DNA of 45,269 bases from an uncultured Cellvibrionales bacterium (GTDB taxonomy: Bacteria > Pseudomonadota > Gammaproteobacteria > Pseudomonadales > Cellvibrionaceae). Made by a program: the position numbers and the translations under genes. Of this stretch, positions 35,523 to 45,003 are shown piece by piece. The notes beneath the pieces were generated by a model, which was given only the letters and a program-made list of their open reading frames with translations, made no database searches and was not told the DNA's origin. The stretch lies in assembly GCA_913050115.1 (NCBI GenBank), contig CAJWZU010000020.1, positions 1-45,269 of the forward strand. Reading direction: 5' to 3'. Positions within the stretch are counted from its first letter, which is position 1; every line of letters begins with the position of its first letter.

Positions 35523-35623
35523 AATGGGTTCCCTTGAGTCCGGTGCGCAAGGCGGATGAACGCCGCTCGCCCCTCGAATACGACACCAAAGACCTTTCTC
35601 TCAGAGCTGGTGCTGTAACTCAT
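35519..35623 (-). CDS. Mini-ORF between rnfB and rnfC made from a copy of the rnfC start
   Basis: A 34-codon frame begins at ATG 35623, overlapping the rnfB stop (ATGA). It ends at a TGA that overlaps the true rnfC ATG (ATGA again). It opens [12 protein letters not shown]; rnfC opens [12 protein letters not shown]. The first 37 nt match the rnfC start at 33 of 37 positions, offset by 101 bp. After that the sequence is unrelated. The frame thus forms a continuous stop-start bridge from rnfB to rnfC. It may be a coupling leader or the remnant of an older rnfC start. The complete rnfC follows. Confidence 0.55.
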   Translation of the reverse strand: MSYSTSSERKVFGVVFEGRAAFIRLAHRTQGNPL

Positions 35624-36267
35624 GCTGCTTCACCTTTGTTGCTCTCACCATGCTCAGCCCGATGAGGATGTTTGTCGCTGGCTATTAGATTCATAGCAAC
35701 GTTTTTACTGGGCTCGGGCAGGTTCCATTTCCACTCGCTTAGCGTTGTTTCCAGTGGCACCATGTCAATGCAGTCGGTAGGGCAGGGTTCTACACACAGG
35801 TCGCAGCCGGTGCATTCGTCGGCAATAACCGTATGCATTTGCTTGGCGGCGCCCAAAATAGCGTCCATGGGGCAGGCTTGAATGCACTTGGTGCAACCGA
35901 TGCACTCGTCTTCGCGGATAACAGCAACGCGCGGTATATCCAACTCAGCGCCGTGTTCTGCGTCTAGGCTCGGGGCCTCAACATCGAGCAATGCGGCGAT
36001 AGTGTTAATAGTCGCCTGACCGCCGGGTGGGCACTTGTTAATGGCGTCACCGTTGGCAATGGCTTCGGCATAGGGTTTGCAACCAGGGTAGCCGCACTGG
36101 CCGCACTGAGTTTGTGGCAGCAGGTTGTCGAGCTGTTCGACAATCGGGTCGCCTTCAACTTTAAATTTTACCGCAGCAAAACCTAAGATACCGCCGAACA
36201 CTATCGACAGTGTACCTAGGGCAATCAGTGCGGCGTAAATAGGATGTTGGGCTATCAGATCTATCAT
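35620..36267 (-). CDS. rnfB: Rnf complex subunit B
   Basis: This 215-residue subunit is the ferredoxin-like entry module of Rnf. An N-terminal helix at about residues 8-32 anchors it. [17 protein letters not shown] cluster-binding motif (4Fe-4S of the RnfB/Fdx type) follows near residue 55. Two classical ferredoxin motifs, [12 protein letters not shown] and [12 protein letters not shown], lie near 122 and 153. Length is as in E. coli RsxB plus a short His-rich end. The stop overlaps the start of the mini-ORF before rnfC. The gap to rnfA is 104 bp. Confidence 0.97.
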   Translation of the reverse strand: MIDLIAQHPIYAALIALGTLSIVFGGILGFAAVKFKVEGDPIVEQLDNLLPQTQCGQCGYPGCKPYAEAIANGDAINKCPPGGQATINTIAALLDVEAPSLDAEHGAELDIPRVAVIREDECIGCTKCIQACPMDAILGAAKQMHTVIADECTGCDLCVEPCPTDCIDMVPLETTLSEWKWNLPEPSKNVAMNLIASDKHPHRAEHGESNKGEAA

Positions 36268-36317
36268 TTGTTATCTACCCAAACCGGCAAAGTTGCCGTA
36301 CAAAGCGCTAGGGGCAT
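36264..36317 (-). CDS. Possible bridging mini-ORF between rnfA and rnfB
   Basis: A 17-codon frame starts at ATG 36317 and ends in a TGA that overlaps the rnfB ATG (ATGA). In another frame the same DNA ends with NFAGLGR followed by TAA, resembling the rnfA ending GFAGLGT then TAA (15 of 21 nt identical). It could be an older, decayed duplicate of the rnfA end. This is much weaker than the other two junctions. Confidence 0.3.
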   Translation of the reverse strand: MPLALCTATLPVWVDNK

Positions 36318-36371
36318 AATTTCTAGGTTGATGTACAAGATGCGTCTGGATATATAAATTAATCACGCTCA

Positions 36372-36950
36372 TTAGGTTCCCAGCCCCGCAAAACCCATAA
36401 AGGCCAAGCTCATTAAGCCTGCTGTAATCATGCCAATGGCGGCGCCTTTAAACGGCACGGGTACATCGGCCACAGCCAAGCGCTCACGCATAGCCGAGAA
36501 TAAAATCAATACCAGCGAGAAACCGAGCGCGGCGCCGAAACCATAAATAGTGGACTCAAAAAAGTTGTGCGCCTTAGCGGTGTTCTGCAGGGCTACGCCG
36601 AGCACCGCACAGTTGGTGGTGATCAGCGGCAAGAACACGCCTAGTACACGATACAGTAGCGGGCTGGTGCTCTCGATAAACATCTTGGCAAACTGCACGA
36701 CTACCGCAATCACCAAAATAAAGGCGATGGTCTGCATGTACTCAAGTCCTAGCGGCTCCAGCACATAGGTGGACACTAGATAGCTGCAAATAGACGCCAG
36801 CGTTAGCACAAAGGTGGTAGCGGCGGCCATGCCGATCGCGGTTTCCAGCTTGCTAGACACACCCATAAACGGGCACAGCCCAAGGAACTGTACCAGCACG
36901 AAGTTGTTGACCAGTATGGTGCTGAGCAGAATACCTGCCAGAATTTCCAT
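36372..36950 (-). CDS. rnfA: Rnf complex subunit A
   Basis: This 192-residue integral membrane subunit has six hydrophobic segments. It carries the family signature [20 protein letters not shown] and the mirrored [17 protein letters not shown], each with its conserved Cys. It pairs with RnfE in the membrane and shares intramembrane iron-sulfur ligands. It is the first gene of the rnf operon, 206 bp downstream of metG on the same strand, the order also seen in pseudomonads. Confidence 0.97.
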   Translation of the reverse strand: MEILAGILLSTILVNNFVLVQFLGLCPFMGVSSKLETAIGMAAATTFVLTLASICSYLVSTYVLEPLGLEYMQTIAFILVIAVVVQFAKMFIESTSPLLYRVLGVFLPLITTNCAVLGVALQNTAKAHNFFESTIYGFGAALGFSLVLILFSAMRERLAVADVPVPFKGAAIGMITAGLMSLAFMGFAGLGT

Positions 36951-37156
36951 AGTGACTCTCGATAAAAAAGGATTTAAACAGGAGCGTATTATCGACGCCG
37001 CCTATGTCTCATTCAATCTAAAACCCGCTATTCACTAGACGGGTTGGTTATATCTTTATGTGCGGAGTACGAGCGGGAGTATCAGATATTGCTTTGATCC
37101 CTGGCCTGATCGTCCTCGGGCGTCCTGCCCTACGCGATCGTCGTACACTCTGTACA
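36951..37156 (-). other. metG-rnfA spacer with hairpins
   Basis: On the minus strand, directly after the metG stop, is a GC-rich block holding GGGCAGGACGCCC and nearby GATC/CGATCG words, which looks like a dispersed intergenic element. Further on, AACCCG and CGGGTTTT (37020-37045) form a weak terminator for metG. The rnf promoter should lie after it. Confidence 0.4.
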
Positions 37157-39199
37157 TCACATCACCCGTTGGCCTGGCTTAGCTCCGCTATGTGGCTCTA
37201 ACAAGTAAATGTCTTTCTTGCCTGGCCCCGCCGCCAGTACCATGCCTTCAGAGACACCGAACTTCATTTTGCGTGGCGCCAAGTTTGCTACCATTACCGT
37301 CAGTTTACCTTCCAAATCTTCAGGTTGATAAGCGCTCTTGATACCAGAGAGTACATTACGAGTCTCTCCGCCTAAGTCCAGAGTGAGGCGTAAGAGCTTG
37401 TTGGCACCTTCAACATGCTCGGCTTTGGCTATTAGGGCCACGCGCAGATCGACTTTGGCGAAATCGTCGAAGCTGATCTCGTCTGCGATAGGCTCCTCCT
37501 GCAGTGGGCTTTGCTCTTTGGCTGTATCTGTTACCCCTTCAGCCGGGGCTGCGGCCGCTAAGGCTTCTTTTGAAGCCTCAACAATGGCATCCACTTTTTC
37601 TTTCTCGATGCGGGTCAGTAGCGGCTTGAACTTATTGATACTGCCGCTGCGGAAGCTTAAATTCTCACCCCAACTCAAAGTTTCACCTAAAAACACTTCG
37701 GCTTTTTCGGCCAGTGTCGGCAGCACCGGTTTCAGATAAGTCAGCAGGGCGCGGAACATATTGATGCCGAGGCTGCACACCTTCAGTACTTCTTGCTCGC
37801 TGCCTTCGACCTTGGCCATTTTCCACGGCTCTTGCGCGGCAATATATTCGTTGGCGGCATCGGCCAGCGCCATAATCTCGCGCATAGCCTTGCCGAAATC
37901 GCGATTCTCATAGTGGGCGGCAATAACATCACCGCCGTCGACAAACTTCTGCCAAAGGGCTGGATCGGCAATTTCAGTCGACAATTCGCCGCCGCTCTTT
38001 TGCACAAATTTAGCCGTACGGCTGGCGATATTGACTACTTTGCCGACCAAATCAGAATTCACTCGCTGAATGAAATCGTCCAGATTTAGATCCAGATCGT
38101 CCACCGAAGAAGACAGCTTAGCGGCGTAGTAGTAGCGCAGGTAATCCGGGTCGAGCTGATCTAAATAGGCGCGCGCATTAATAAAGGTGCCGCGAGACTT
38201 AGACATCTTGGTGCCATTGACGGTTAGAAAACCATGTACGCAGACCTTGGTAGGGGTGCGGAATTGAGCGGAACTGAGCATGGCTGGCCAAAACAAGGCA
38301 TGAAAGTTAATAATGTCTTTGCCAATAAAGTGATACAGCTCGGTGGTTGAATCTGCTTTCCAGTACTCCATCCAATCTGTGCCATTGTTGTCGCACAGGT
38401 TTTTGTGACTGGCCATATAGCCGATAGGGGCATCGAGCCAAACGTAGAAAAACTTGTTTGGGGCGCCGGGAATTTCAAAGCCAAAGTAGGGTGCATCGCG
38501 GGATATATCCCATTCTTTTAAACCTGAGTCGAGCCACTCGGCCAGCTTATTGGCCACTTCATCTTGCAGGGTGCCAGAGCGGGTCCAGGTCTGTAAAAAC
38601 TCAGTGAATTCCGGCAGTTTAAAAAAGAAGTGCTCAGAGTCTTTCTCAATCGGTGTGGCGCCGGAGATTACCGACTTGGGGTTGATCAGGTCAGTTGGTG
38701 AATAGGTGGCGGCGCAAACTTCGCAGTTGTCGCCGTACTGGTCCACAGCTTTGCACTTAGGGCAGGTGCCCTTAATGTAGCGGTCAGCTAAAAACAGATT
38801 TTTTTCTGGGTCGAAAGCTTGGGTAATAGTGCGGCTGGCGATATGGCCGTTTTCCTGCAAACGCCCATAAATCAGTTCAGACAATTCGCGGTTCTCATTC
38901 GAATGAGTCGAATGGAAGTTATCGAAGACGATATTAAAGTCGGCAAAGTCTTTCTCATGCTCAGCTTTTACGTTGGCAATCTGTTGTTCTGAGGTTAAAC
39001 CATTTTGCTCAGCTTTGAGCATAATCGCGGTGCCATGGGCGTCATCGGCGCATACATAGGTGCACTCATGGCCGCGCAATTTCTGGAAACGCACCCAGAT
39101 ATCGGTTTGAATATACTCTACCAGGTGACCTAAATGGATGGAGCCATTAGCATAGGGCAGGGCGCTGGTAACAAGAATTTTACGGGCTGGGCTGGTCAT
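37157..39199 (-). CDS. metG: Methionyl-tRNA synthetase
   Basis: This 680-residue class I synthetase charges tRNA-Met. The HIGH-type motif is IHLGHLVEY, and the zinc knuckle is CPKC...CEVC near residue 145-160. The KMSKS motif is [10 protein letters not shown] near 335. A C-terminal EMAP/tRNA-binding domain starts near 580 ([20 protein letters not shown]), giving the long dimeric form seen in E. coli. The start chosen is ATG 39199 ([20 protein letters not shown]); the open frame extends 31 codons further upstream without conservation. It is divergent from mrp, a common arrangement. Confidence 0.97.
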   Translation of the reverse strand: MTSPARKILVTSALPYANGSIHLGHLVEYIQTDIWVRFQKLRGHECTYVCADDAHGTAIMLKAEQNGLTSEQQIANVKAEHEKDFADFNIVFDNFHSTHSNENRELSELIYGRLQENGHIASRTITQAFDPEKNLFLADRYIKGTCPKCKAVDQYGDNCEVCAATYSPTDLINPKSVISGATPIEKDSEHFFFKLPEFTEFLQTWTRSGTLQDEVANKLAEWLDSGLKEWDISRDAPYFGFEIPGAPNKFFYVWLDAPIGYMASHKNLCDNNGTDWMEYWKADSTTELYHFIGKDIINFHALFWPAMLSSAQFRTPTKVCVHGFLTVNGTKMSKSRGTFINARAYLDQLDPDYLRYYYAAKLSSSVDDLDLNLDDFIQRVNSDLVGKVVNIASRTAKFVQKSGGELSTEIADPALWQKFVDGGDVIAAHYENRDFGKAMREIMALADAANEYIAAQEPWKMAKVEGSEQEVLKVCSLGINMFRALLTYLKPVLPTLAEKAEVFLGETLSWGENLSFRSGSINKFKPLLTRIEKEKVDAIVEASKEALAAAAPAEGVTDTAKEQSPLQEEPIADEISFDDFAKVDLRVALIAKAEHVEGANKLLRLTLDLGGETRNVLSGIKSAYQPEDLEGKLTVMVANLAPRKMKFGVSEGMVLAAGPGKKDIYLLEPHSGAKPGQRVM

Positions 39200-39537
39200 A
39201 ACGGTAGGCAACTTCGCTGGGTGTATATCGTAGGTAAAGGTGAATACTGGCCTCGAAAAGCCGCGGTAAAAAATGACGCGCAAGTATAACACTTATTCAA
39301 CCGCTGTTCTTCTCTGATATTTGCCCCTCTGGTATCGCTAAGCCCCTGTTCTAAGGGGGATTCGAGATGCTGAAGCAAAGGACATATGCACAGTCGAAAA
39401 ACTCTGGAGTGGGGCTAAAAAACAATAATAAGGGCATGATTAATGATTAAGTTACCGCGTCATGCTTGGAATATGTATTTTGATCGCCATAATGGTGGCA
39501 ATGAATATTGATTCGCTGCAGAGCGACTGAGGATGTT
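39200..39537. other. Divergent promoter region metG/mrp
   Basis: A 338-bp gap between divergent starts. Apart from a small CCCCTGTTCTAAGGGG hairpin near 39341-39358, I saw nothing notable. No gene is supported. Confidence 0.45.
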
Positions 39538-40362
39538 ATGAGCACAACCAAACCGGCCATTGCTGGCGTAAAGCACATTATTGCTGTGGCTTCGGGTAAG
39601 GGCGGCGTGGGTAAATCCACTACCGCAGTAAACTTGGCGCTGGCATTGAAAGAAAACGGTGCTCGGGTCGGTATTTTAGACGCCGATATCTACGGCCCGT
39701 CGATTCCGCAGATGCTGGGCGTAGCCAATGTTCGCCCAGAAATAGTCGAACAAAAAAGCGTCAAACCCATCGTGGGATTAGGTGTTCAATCTATATCTAT
39801 GGGCTATTTGGTGACTGAAAAGACACCCATGGTATGGCGCGGGCCAATGGCCAGCGGTGCCCTGATTCAGCTCTTGACTACTACCCTGTGGGATAACCTG
39901 GACTACTTAATTATTGATATGCCGCCAGGCACTGGCGATATTCAATTGACGCTGTCGCAGAAAGTACCGGTGTCAGGTGCTGTAATTGTCACCACACCAC
40001 AGGATATTGCCCTGCTGGATGCCCAAAAAGGCATAGAAATGTTCCGCAAAGTGAATGTGCCCGTGTTGGGTGTGGTAGAAAATATGGCGACACACACCTG
40101 TTCTAACTGTGGTCATGAAGAGCATGTCTTTGGCGCCGGTGGTGGCGAGCGCATTGCATTGGATTATCAAACTCAGTTGCTAGGGTCGCTGCCGTTGAGC
40201 TTGAATATTCGCCAAGATGCCGATGCGGGTAAGCCGACCGTTGCAGTCGATGCAGATTCTGATATTAGCCTAATTTACCGCGATATTGCCCGTAAGTTAG
40301 TGGCGGCCGTCGATCACTCGGGGGCCCCGGTGATGCCAGAGATTTTGGTCAGTGATGATTAG
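39538..40362 (+). CDS. mrp: Iron-sulfur cluster carrier protein Mrp/ApbC
   Basis: This 274-residue P-loop ATPase delivers Fe-S clusters to target enzymes. The deviant Walker A motif ASGKGGVGKSTTAVNLAL is near the start, then LDADIYGPSIPQMLG, MPPGTGDIQLTL, and the C-terminal C-x-x-C in THTCSNCGHEE that holds the bridging cluster. It lacks the N-terminal DUF59 domain of longer homologues, so it is a short Mrp. The start chosen is ATG 39538 with AGGA before it; ten upstream codons are rejected. Confidence 0.95.
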   Translation: MSTTKPAIAGVKHIIAVASGKGGVGKSTTAVNLALALKENGARVGILDADIYGPSIPQMLGVANVRPEIVEQKSVKPIVGLGVQSISMGYLVTEKTPMVWRGPMASGALIQLLTTTLWDNLDYLIIDMPPGTGDIQLTLSQKVPVSGAVIVTTPQDIALLDAQKGIEMFRKVNVPVLGVVENMATHTCSNCGHEEHVFGAGGGERIALDYQTQLLGSLPLSLNIRQDADAGKPTVAVDADSDISLIYRDIARKLVAAVDHSGAPVMPEILVSDD

Positions 40363-40389
40363 CCCCAGCGCTAGCTAGATACTAAGCAT

Positions 40390-40423
40390 AAAAAGCCAGC
40401 TCGTTAACATGAGCTGGCTTTTT
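40390..40423. terminator. Convergent terminator between mrp and the kinase gene
   Basis: AAAAAGCCAGCTC and GAGCTGGCTTTTT form a perfect 13-bp stem with an 8-nt loop, 27 nt after the mrp stop and 17 nt beyond the opposing stop. It can serve both. Confidence 0.9.
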
Positions 40424-40440
40424 TTATAGAACAGATGTTA

Positions 40441-42126
40441 TTAAGCGGCGTTATTATCCGTAGGAAAGCCAACACAAAACGTACAGCCATAACCGATACG
40501 GCTTTCGACCTCGACCCATCCGCCATGCAATGCCATTAGCTCTGACACTAAAGCCAATCCTAAGCCGGTGCCCTCAATGCGCTCGTTTGCGTTAGCTGGC
40601 GAATATTTTTTAAACAGCTGCTCTTGATGGGTTGCGCTGATACCTTGGCCGTAGTCTTTGACGTTGATGCAGCGATAGCTTTTGCTGTTGCGGATGCCGT
40701 TATCGACCCAAACCTCTACGTCGGTATTGCCGCCATATTTAATGGCATTAGAAGTTAGGTTAAGAATGATTTGCAGTACCCGAAAAGGGTCAGCCTCGAC
40801 AAGTTTATCGTCGCTAAGATCAGTGGTGTTGATAATTTTTAAGCCATATTGAGCGGCCATGCTCTGTATTGTATCGAGCGCTTCGTCGATACAGGTATTT
40901 AAGTTTGTGGCTTGATTTTTCAGGGTTAGTAAACCGGCTTCAATTTGGGAAATGTCGAGCAGATCATTAATTAAACGCAGCAGGTGTTTGCCGTTACGCG
41001 TTATTGTATCTAGCGCTGATACGCTGCGCTCACTCTGATCGTTAGTCGATGTTTGCAGACGGCTAGAGAACCCTAAAATAGAATTCAGTGGAGTGCGCAG
41101 CTCGTGTGACATAGATGCCAAAAAGTGGCTTTTAATGTCACTGGCGCGCTCGAGTTCATGGGTTTTAATACGCAGCTGGGCATCGGTACGGCGACGCATT
41201 TGTTCGTGTTGGTAGCCAACTATTAGCATCCCCAAAGTGTTGATTAATGGTCGTAGCAGCTCAATATCGTCTTCACTATATCCCTGCGGTTTATTGGCAA
41301 TACCGGCCATGCCAACAAAGGTGTTGCCAGAGTAAATAGGTATACCCAAGTAATGATTCAGTGGTGGGTGTCCTTGAGGCCGACCTCCTGACTTGGGGTG
41401 GTTGTCGGGTTGGTTGGCAATAATCGCCTCGCCACTAATAACCGTATGGCCAAACAGGGTTTGGTGGTTTCTAAATTCCAGCCCTATCGGTGCATTCTGT
41501 TCATAAAATAGTTGGGTATCTTTGTTCCATGCAATATTGGTAATCGCATGATTTTTTAAAAAGGGTTGTTGGTTTTTATCATGTAAAATTTCGCCAATAA
41601 AACCATACTCGCTGTGGGTCAAATTAAGCAGTGCGTCCAGGGCTAAACCAAAAACATAGTAGGCGTCGCGATCGGCAATGTATTCACCTTGTAGCGAGGA
41701 AATAACCTCCAGTATGTCGCCGCGAGTGCGTGGGGTGTGATCGAGGACTTCAGTGATGACATTTATGCGACAAATGTAGTGAATGTCGGATTGGCTAGTG
41801 TCAACCCAAACGGCTAGGTCGAGCTGTTGTGCTGGTAATATGGCTCGTGCTCGAGCAGAGGTTCCGCGTAACTTCAGCTGTGCAGCATCAAAAATATCGT
41901 CAAAGTATTCTGCTAAAGGCTTGTCTCCGTTCAGTGCCAGAAAGTTACTAAAAAGGCGACCTTGTAAGTCATATGCTCCGAGTAAACTACAGGCCGTATC
42001 ATCAGCCCATAAGATAACGCCATTGTGCGAAACTTTTAAAACACCACCTTGGCTTTTTACATCGTGTAGCGCCATATATTCACTCAATTTTTTTTGAGTA
42101 TAGTCGCTGATTCTATAATTGGGCAT
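40441..42126 (-). CDS. Soluble hybrid-sensor histidine kinase (PAS-GAF-HisKA-HATPase)
   Basis: This is a 561-residue cytoplasmic kinase without membrane segments or receiver domain. An N-terminal PAS-like region covers about residues 15-130, and a GAF domain about 140-305 (including the PIGLEFRNHQTLFGHTVISG strand). The HisKA H-box is FLASMSHELRTPLNSILGF, with the phospho-acceptor His near 341. The ATPase has the N-box ILNLTSNAIKYGG, the G1 box DYGQGIS and the G2 box GTGLGLALV. No response regulator is next to it, so it is an orphan. The start is taken as ATG 42126 (MPNYRISDYTQ); a TTG four codons upstream is less likely. What it senses is not evident. Confidence 0.88.
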   Translation of the reverse strand: MPNYRISDYTQKKLSEYMALHDVKSQGGVLKVSHNGVILWADDTACSLLGAYDLQGRLFSNFLALNGDKPLAEYFDDIFDAAQLKLRGTSARARAILPAQQLDLAVWVDTSQSDIHYICRINVITEVLDHTPRTRGDILEVISSLQGEYIADRDAYYVFGLALDALLNLTHSEYGFIGEILHDKNQQPFLKNHAITNIAWNKDTQLFYEQNAPIGLEFRNHQTLFGHTVISGEAIIANQPDNHPKSGGRPQGHPPLNHYLGIPIYSGNTFVGMAGIANKPQGYSEDDIELLRPLINTLGMLIVGYQHEQMRRRTDAQLRIKTHELERASDIKSHFLASMSHELRTPLNSILGFSSRLQTSTNDQSERSVSALDTITRNGKHLLRLINDLLDISQIEAGLLTLKNQATNLNTCIDEALDTIQSMAAQYGLKIINTTDLSDDKLVEADPFRVLQIILNLTSNAIKYGGNTDVEVWVDNGIRNSKSYRCINVKDYGQGISATHQEQLFKKYSPANANERIEGTGLGLALVSELMALHGGWVEVESRIGYGCTFCVGFPTDNNAA

Positions 42127-42300
42127 TAATTTACCCAATCGAGGTTACTTACTGAGCGCAGCTGCCTTTATACCGGTCTAGCGCCGTCATACTGCCGTCA
42201 TCTTGGGGGTGCGAAACATATCAACGCAGCAATAATAAACCGCCTGCCACAGCGGACAATTAACCATACACACCTAAAGGCATGTTACTCAATGGTGACG

Positions 42301-42774
42301 TTACTGGTTGTCGTAGCCTTCAATTGTTTGATCTAACACGGTCATCTTCACACCCGCCTGCTTAAACATATCGCGAGTTTCTTGAGCGGCGTGATACATA
42401 GACTTAGCAATCACGGTTTTGATGCCACAGCTAATGATTAACATAGCGCATACCCGACAGGGTTCCATTTTGCAGTACAAAGTGCTGCCCTCCAGAGCGA
42501 TACCGTGCCGCGCGGCCTGACAGATAGCGTTTTGTTCCGCGTGAATAGTACGCATGCAATGTTGGCGAGTGGTGCCATCGTCATCTACAACCTGTTTCAT
42601 CAAGTGGCCCACGTCATCGCAGTGATCCAAGCCCGATGGCGAACCGACATAACCGGTGGAGACGATACGCTTGTCTTTAACAATAATGCAGCCAGAGCGG
42701 CCGCGATCACAGGTGGCACGCGTAGCTACCGTATCCATCATGTCGATAAAGTATTGATCCCAATCTGGTCTCAT
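42301..42774 (-). CDS. dCMP deaminase family protein
   Basis: This 157-residue zinc-dependent cytidine/deoxycytidylate deaminase-like enzyme has the zinc motif HAEQNAICQAA, with the Glu proton shuttle, and the paired Cys in MEPCRVCAMLIISCG. The N-terminal RPDWDQYFIDMMDTVATRATCDRGRSG segment fits the dCMP deaminase/ComEB group. It converts dCMP to dUMP, feeding thymidylate synthesis. It stands alone. Confidence 0.92.
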   Translation of the reverse strand: MRPDWDQYFIDMMDTVATRATCDRGRSGCIIVKDKRIVSTGYVGSPSGLDHCDDVGHLMKQVVDDDGTTRQHCMRTIHAEQNAICQAARHGIALEGSTLYCKMEPCRVCAMLIISCGIKTVIAKSMYHAAQETRDMFKQAGVKMTVLDQTIEGYDNQ

Positions 42775-42983
42775 CGTCTTGGCCTGTTTGGTATAGAGGG
42801 GCGCTAGGTATTAAATGCGCTAAAGGTATGCGTCATAAAGTATACCAGTTGTTGGCGCTTGGCTAAGTGCGAAACGGCTAACGCTCAATACTGGCTATGG
42901 GATACACGAGTCATCACCAGTATAATTACTGAATTTTTAGCGTTTGCTGTTCACCTGCAAGCGTTCAGTGCAAGGCTTTATAC

Positions 42984-44198
42984 ATGTCAGTTCTTCCCCA
43001 ACAAGTAGATGTGGTAATAATCGGTGCCGGTGCGGCGGGTTTGCTGGCAGCGATTACCGCCGGTAATCGTGGCCGCAAGGTGTTAGTGCTTGACCACGCC
43101 AATAAAGTGGGCAAAAAAATTCTTATGTCCGGCGGCGGCCGCTGCAACTTTACCAACATGTACACCGAGCCGAGTAATTTTTTATCCGGCAACGCACACT
43201 TTTGTAAGTCGGCGCTGTCGCGCTATACCCAGTGGGACTTTATCGAAATGGTGGGCAAGCACAATGTCGCCTATCACGAGAAAAAACTCGGGCAGTTGTT
43301 TTGTGATAATAAAGCCTCAGACATAGTTGCGATGCTATTGGATGAATGTCAGCAAGCCAAAGCCGATATACGTCTGCACTGCGACATTGCAAAAATCAGC
43401 GACAAGGGCGAGGGTTTTTGTTTGCAGACCTCTCTCGGCTCGGTCGAGTGCGCATCGCTAATAGTAGCCACTGGTGGCTTGTCGATTCCGACTATGGGCG
43501 CCACCGGTTTCGGCTACAAGGTTGCTCATCAATATGGCATGACCTGTTTGCCAACCACCGCGGGCCTAGTGCCATTTACCTTAACCGGCGGTATCACCGG
43601 GGAAAGCAAAGAGCAGTTAGTGGCGTTGGCGGGTAACTCGCTGGATGTGCGCATTAGCTGCAATAACATGAGTTTCTCCGAAGCCATGCTGTTTACTCAT
43701 CGCGGTCTCTCAGGGCCGGCGGTTTTGCAAATTTCATCTTACTGGCAGTTGGGGCAGGCGGTTGAGGTGGATTTGTTTCCGCACTTGCGGCTGGCTGATT
43801 TTTTAGCACAAATGCAGCGCGAGCGACCCAAGGCCGAGTTGAAAAGTATTTTAGGCGAATTGACAACTAAGAAACTGGCGCAAATTTTGTGCGACCTTTG
43901 GTGTACGGGTGCCCTCGCCAGTAAGGCGGTTAACCAGTACTCGCCGCCAGAACTTGAAGCCATAGCGGCTATTTTTCATCAGTGGTCATTTAAGCCTTCC
44001 GGCACCGAGGGCTATCGCACCGCCGAGGTGACCTTGGGTGGGGTAGATACTAACGAGCTGTCGTCCAAAACCATGGAAGCCAATAAACGTAAGGGACTTT
44101 ATTTTGTCGGCGAGGCGATGGATGTTACCGGGCATTTAGGCGGTTTCAACTTCCAGTGGGCTTGGGCCTCTGGTTTCGCCGCCGGCAGTTATGTTTAA
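42984..44198 (+). CDS. BaiN/YhiN-type FAD-dependent oxidoreductase
   Basis: This 404-residue HI0933-like flavoprotein has the N-terminal dinucleotide loop VIIGAGAAGLLAAITAGNRG, then VGKKILMSGGGRCNFTN, the family signature. Mid-chain is VATGGLSIPTMGATGFGY. The C-terminal FAD block GLYFVGEAMDVTGHLGGFN is followed by a WAWASGFAAG tail. Some members reduce quinones or steroid intermediates, but for most the reaction is unknown. The length fits the family. Its start ATG 42984 has no strong ribosome binding site. Confidence 0.94.
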   Translation: MSVLPQQVDVVIIGAGAAGLLAAITAGNRGRKVLVLDHANKVGKKILMSGGGRCNFTNMYTEPSNFLSGNAHFCKSALSRYTQWDFIEMVGKHNVAYHEKKLGQLFCDNKASDIVAMLLDECQQAKADIRLHCDIAKISDKGEGFCLQTSLGSVECASLIVATGGLSIPTMGATGFGYKVAHQYGMTCLPTTAGLVPFTLTGGITGESKEQLVALAGNSLDVRISCNNMSFSEAMLFTHRGLSGPAVLQISSYWQLGQAVEVDLFPHLRLADFLAQMQRERPKAELKSILGELTTKKLAQILCDLWCTGALASKAVNQYSPPELEAIAAIFHQWSFKPSGTEGYRTAEVTLGGVDTNELSSKTMEANKRKGLYFVGEAMDVTGHLGGFNFQWAWASGFAAGSYV

Positions 44199-44230
44199 TT
44201 GTGTCAGGGTATTTAAATTTCAGACAATGT

Positions 44231-44270
44231 ATTAAATCTTAGACAAACTTGTGGCTGTCTAAGATTTAAT
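44231..44270. repeat. Perfect 15-bp inverted repeat
   Basis: ATTAAATCTTAGACA pairs exactly with TGTCTAAGATTTAAT around a 10-nt loop, 33 nt after the flavoprotein stop. There is no T run, so it is a poor rho-independent terminator. A related direct copy (AAATTTCAGACAA) lies just upstream at 44215-44227. Confidence 0.7.
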
Positions 44271-44314
44271 ATCATCGATATTGTTCATGGAACCTGTACT
44301 CAATGAATTAAAAC

Positions 44315-44369
44315 GTTCACAAACATAATTAGTTGTTCACAATCTGCCTTTATATGGCGATTGTGAACA
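44315..44369. repeat. GTTCACAA repeats forming an inverted repeat
   Basis: GTTCACAA occurs at 44315 and 44335 in direct orientation and as TTGTGAAC at 44361. The last two lie in a perfect 11-bp inverted repeat, TGTTCACAATC/GATTGTGAACA, extendable by GCC/GGC past a 1-nt bulge. It looks like a protein-binding array or an element end. Confidence 0.55.
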
Positions 44370-45003
44370 GTTTAGGCCCAGATAGATTGGCGTCAGCATC
44401 ATAAGTACCTCACCAAGGGCGTTCTAGCCCTCTCCTTGCGTATATTCGCTTTACCTGAAGCCTTACCCTCGACAGGGCATTCGCTGCATGTCGATCAAGC
44501 AGCCTATTGATCAAATCCGTATGTATCCCAACTTAGGGGAAAATCCCTATTAATACTGGCGAGTTGCTGGATGTGACATTTCTTGATGCTGGCTTCGCCA
44601 AAGAAGGCCATTGAGGTGGATGCTTGTGCGTTAATTGGGCTGTACTGAATGTTGAGCTAGGTTGAGTACAAGTGTCTGGATTGCTCTGCTTATATGGCTG
44701 TTGACGACCCAAAGCGGACGTTCAATAGCATCTAAGGTCATGTCAAAAAAGCAGAACTTTAGAGGTTTATGCTAGAAAAATTTCAGAACCTTGAAGAAAT
44801 AAGGGAATGACGTAATATAATGCGTCACCAATCGCCCCAAAAGGCTAAGCCATTGATTTATAGTGATTTTAATCAGTGGCCAGCAAGGGATCAATTTAGA
44901 TATGTGTCACAGCGATGTAAAACTTCGCGTCACTGTGACGTTGAATACAATGTTAAGTGTCATTAGGAGTATCGCATCAAAGGGGCATGTAATTCACTTA
45001 TAG

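Larger units (their letters stand above)
44199..45003. other. Gene-poor right flank
   Basis: An 805-bp stretch with two strong inverted repeats (next entries) and scattered short palindromes, for example CGTCACTGTGACG at 44928-44940. Frames are short and broken on both strands, so it may hold the remains of a mobile element. No gene is supported. Confidence 0.45.

Noticed and set aside
37071-37160. Small RNA after metG
   Set aside because: The GC-rich block has short hairpins, but nothing distinguishes an RNA gene from an intergenic repeat; kept only as part of the spacer description.
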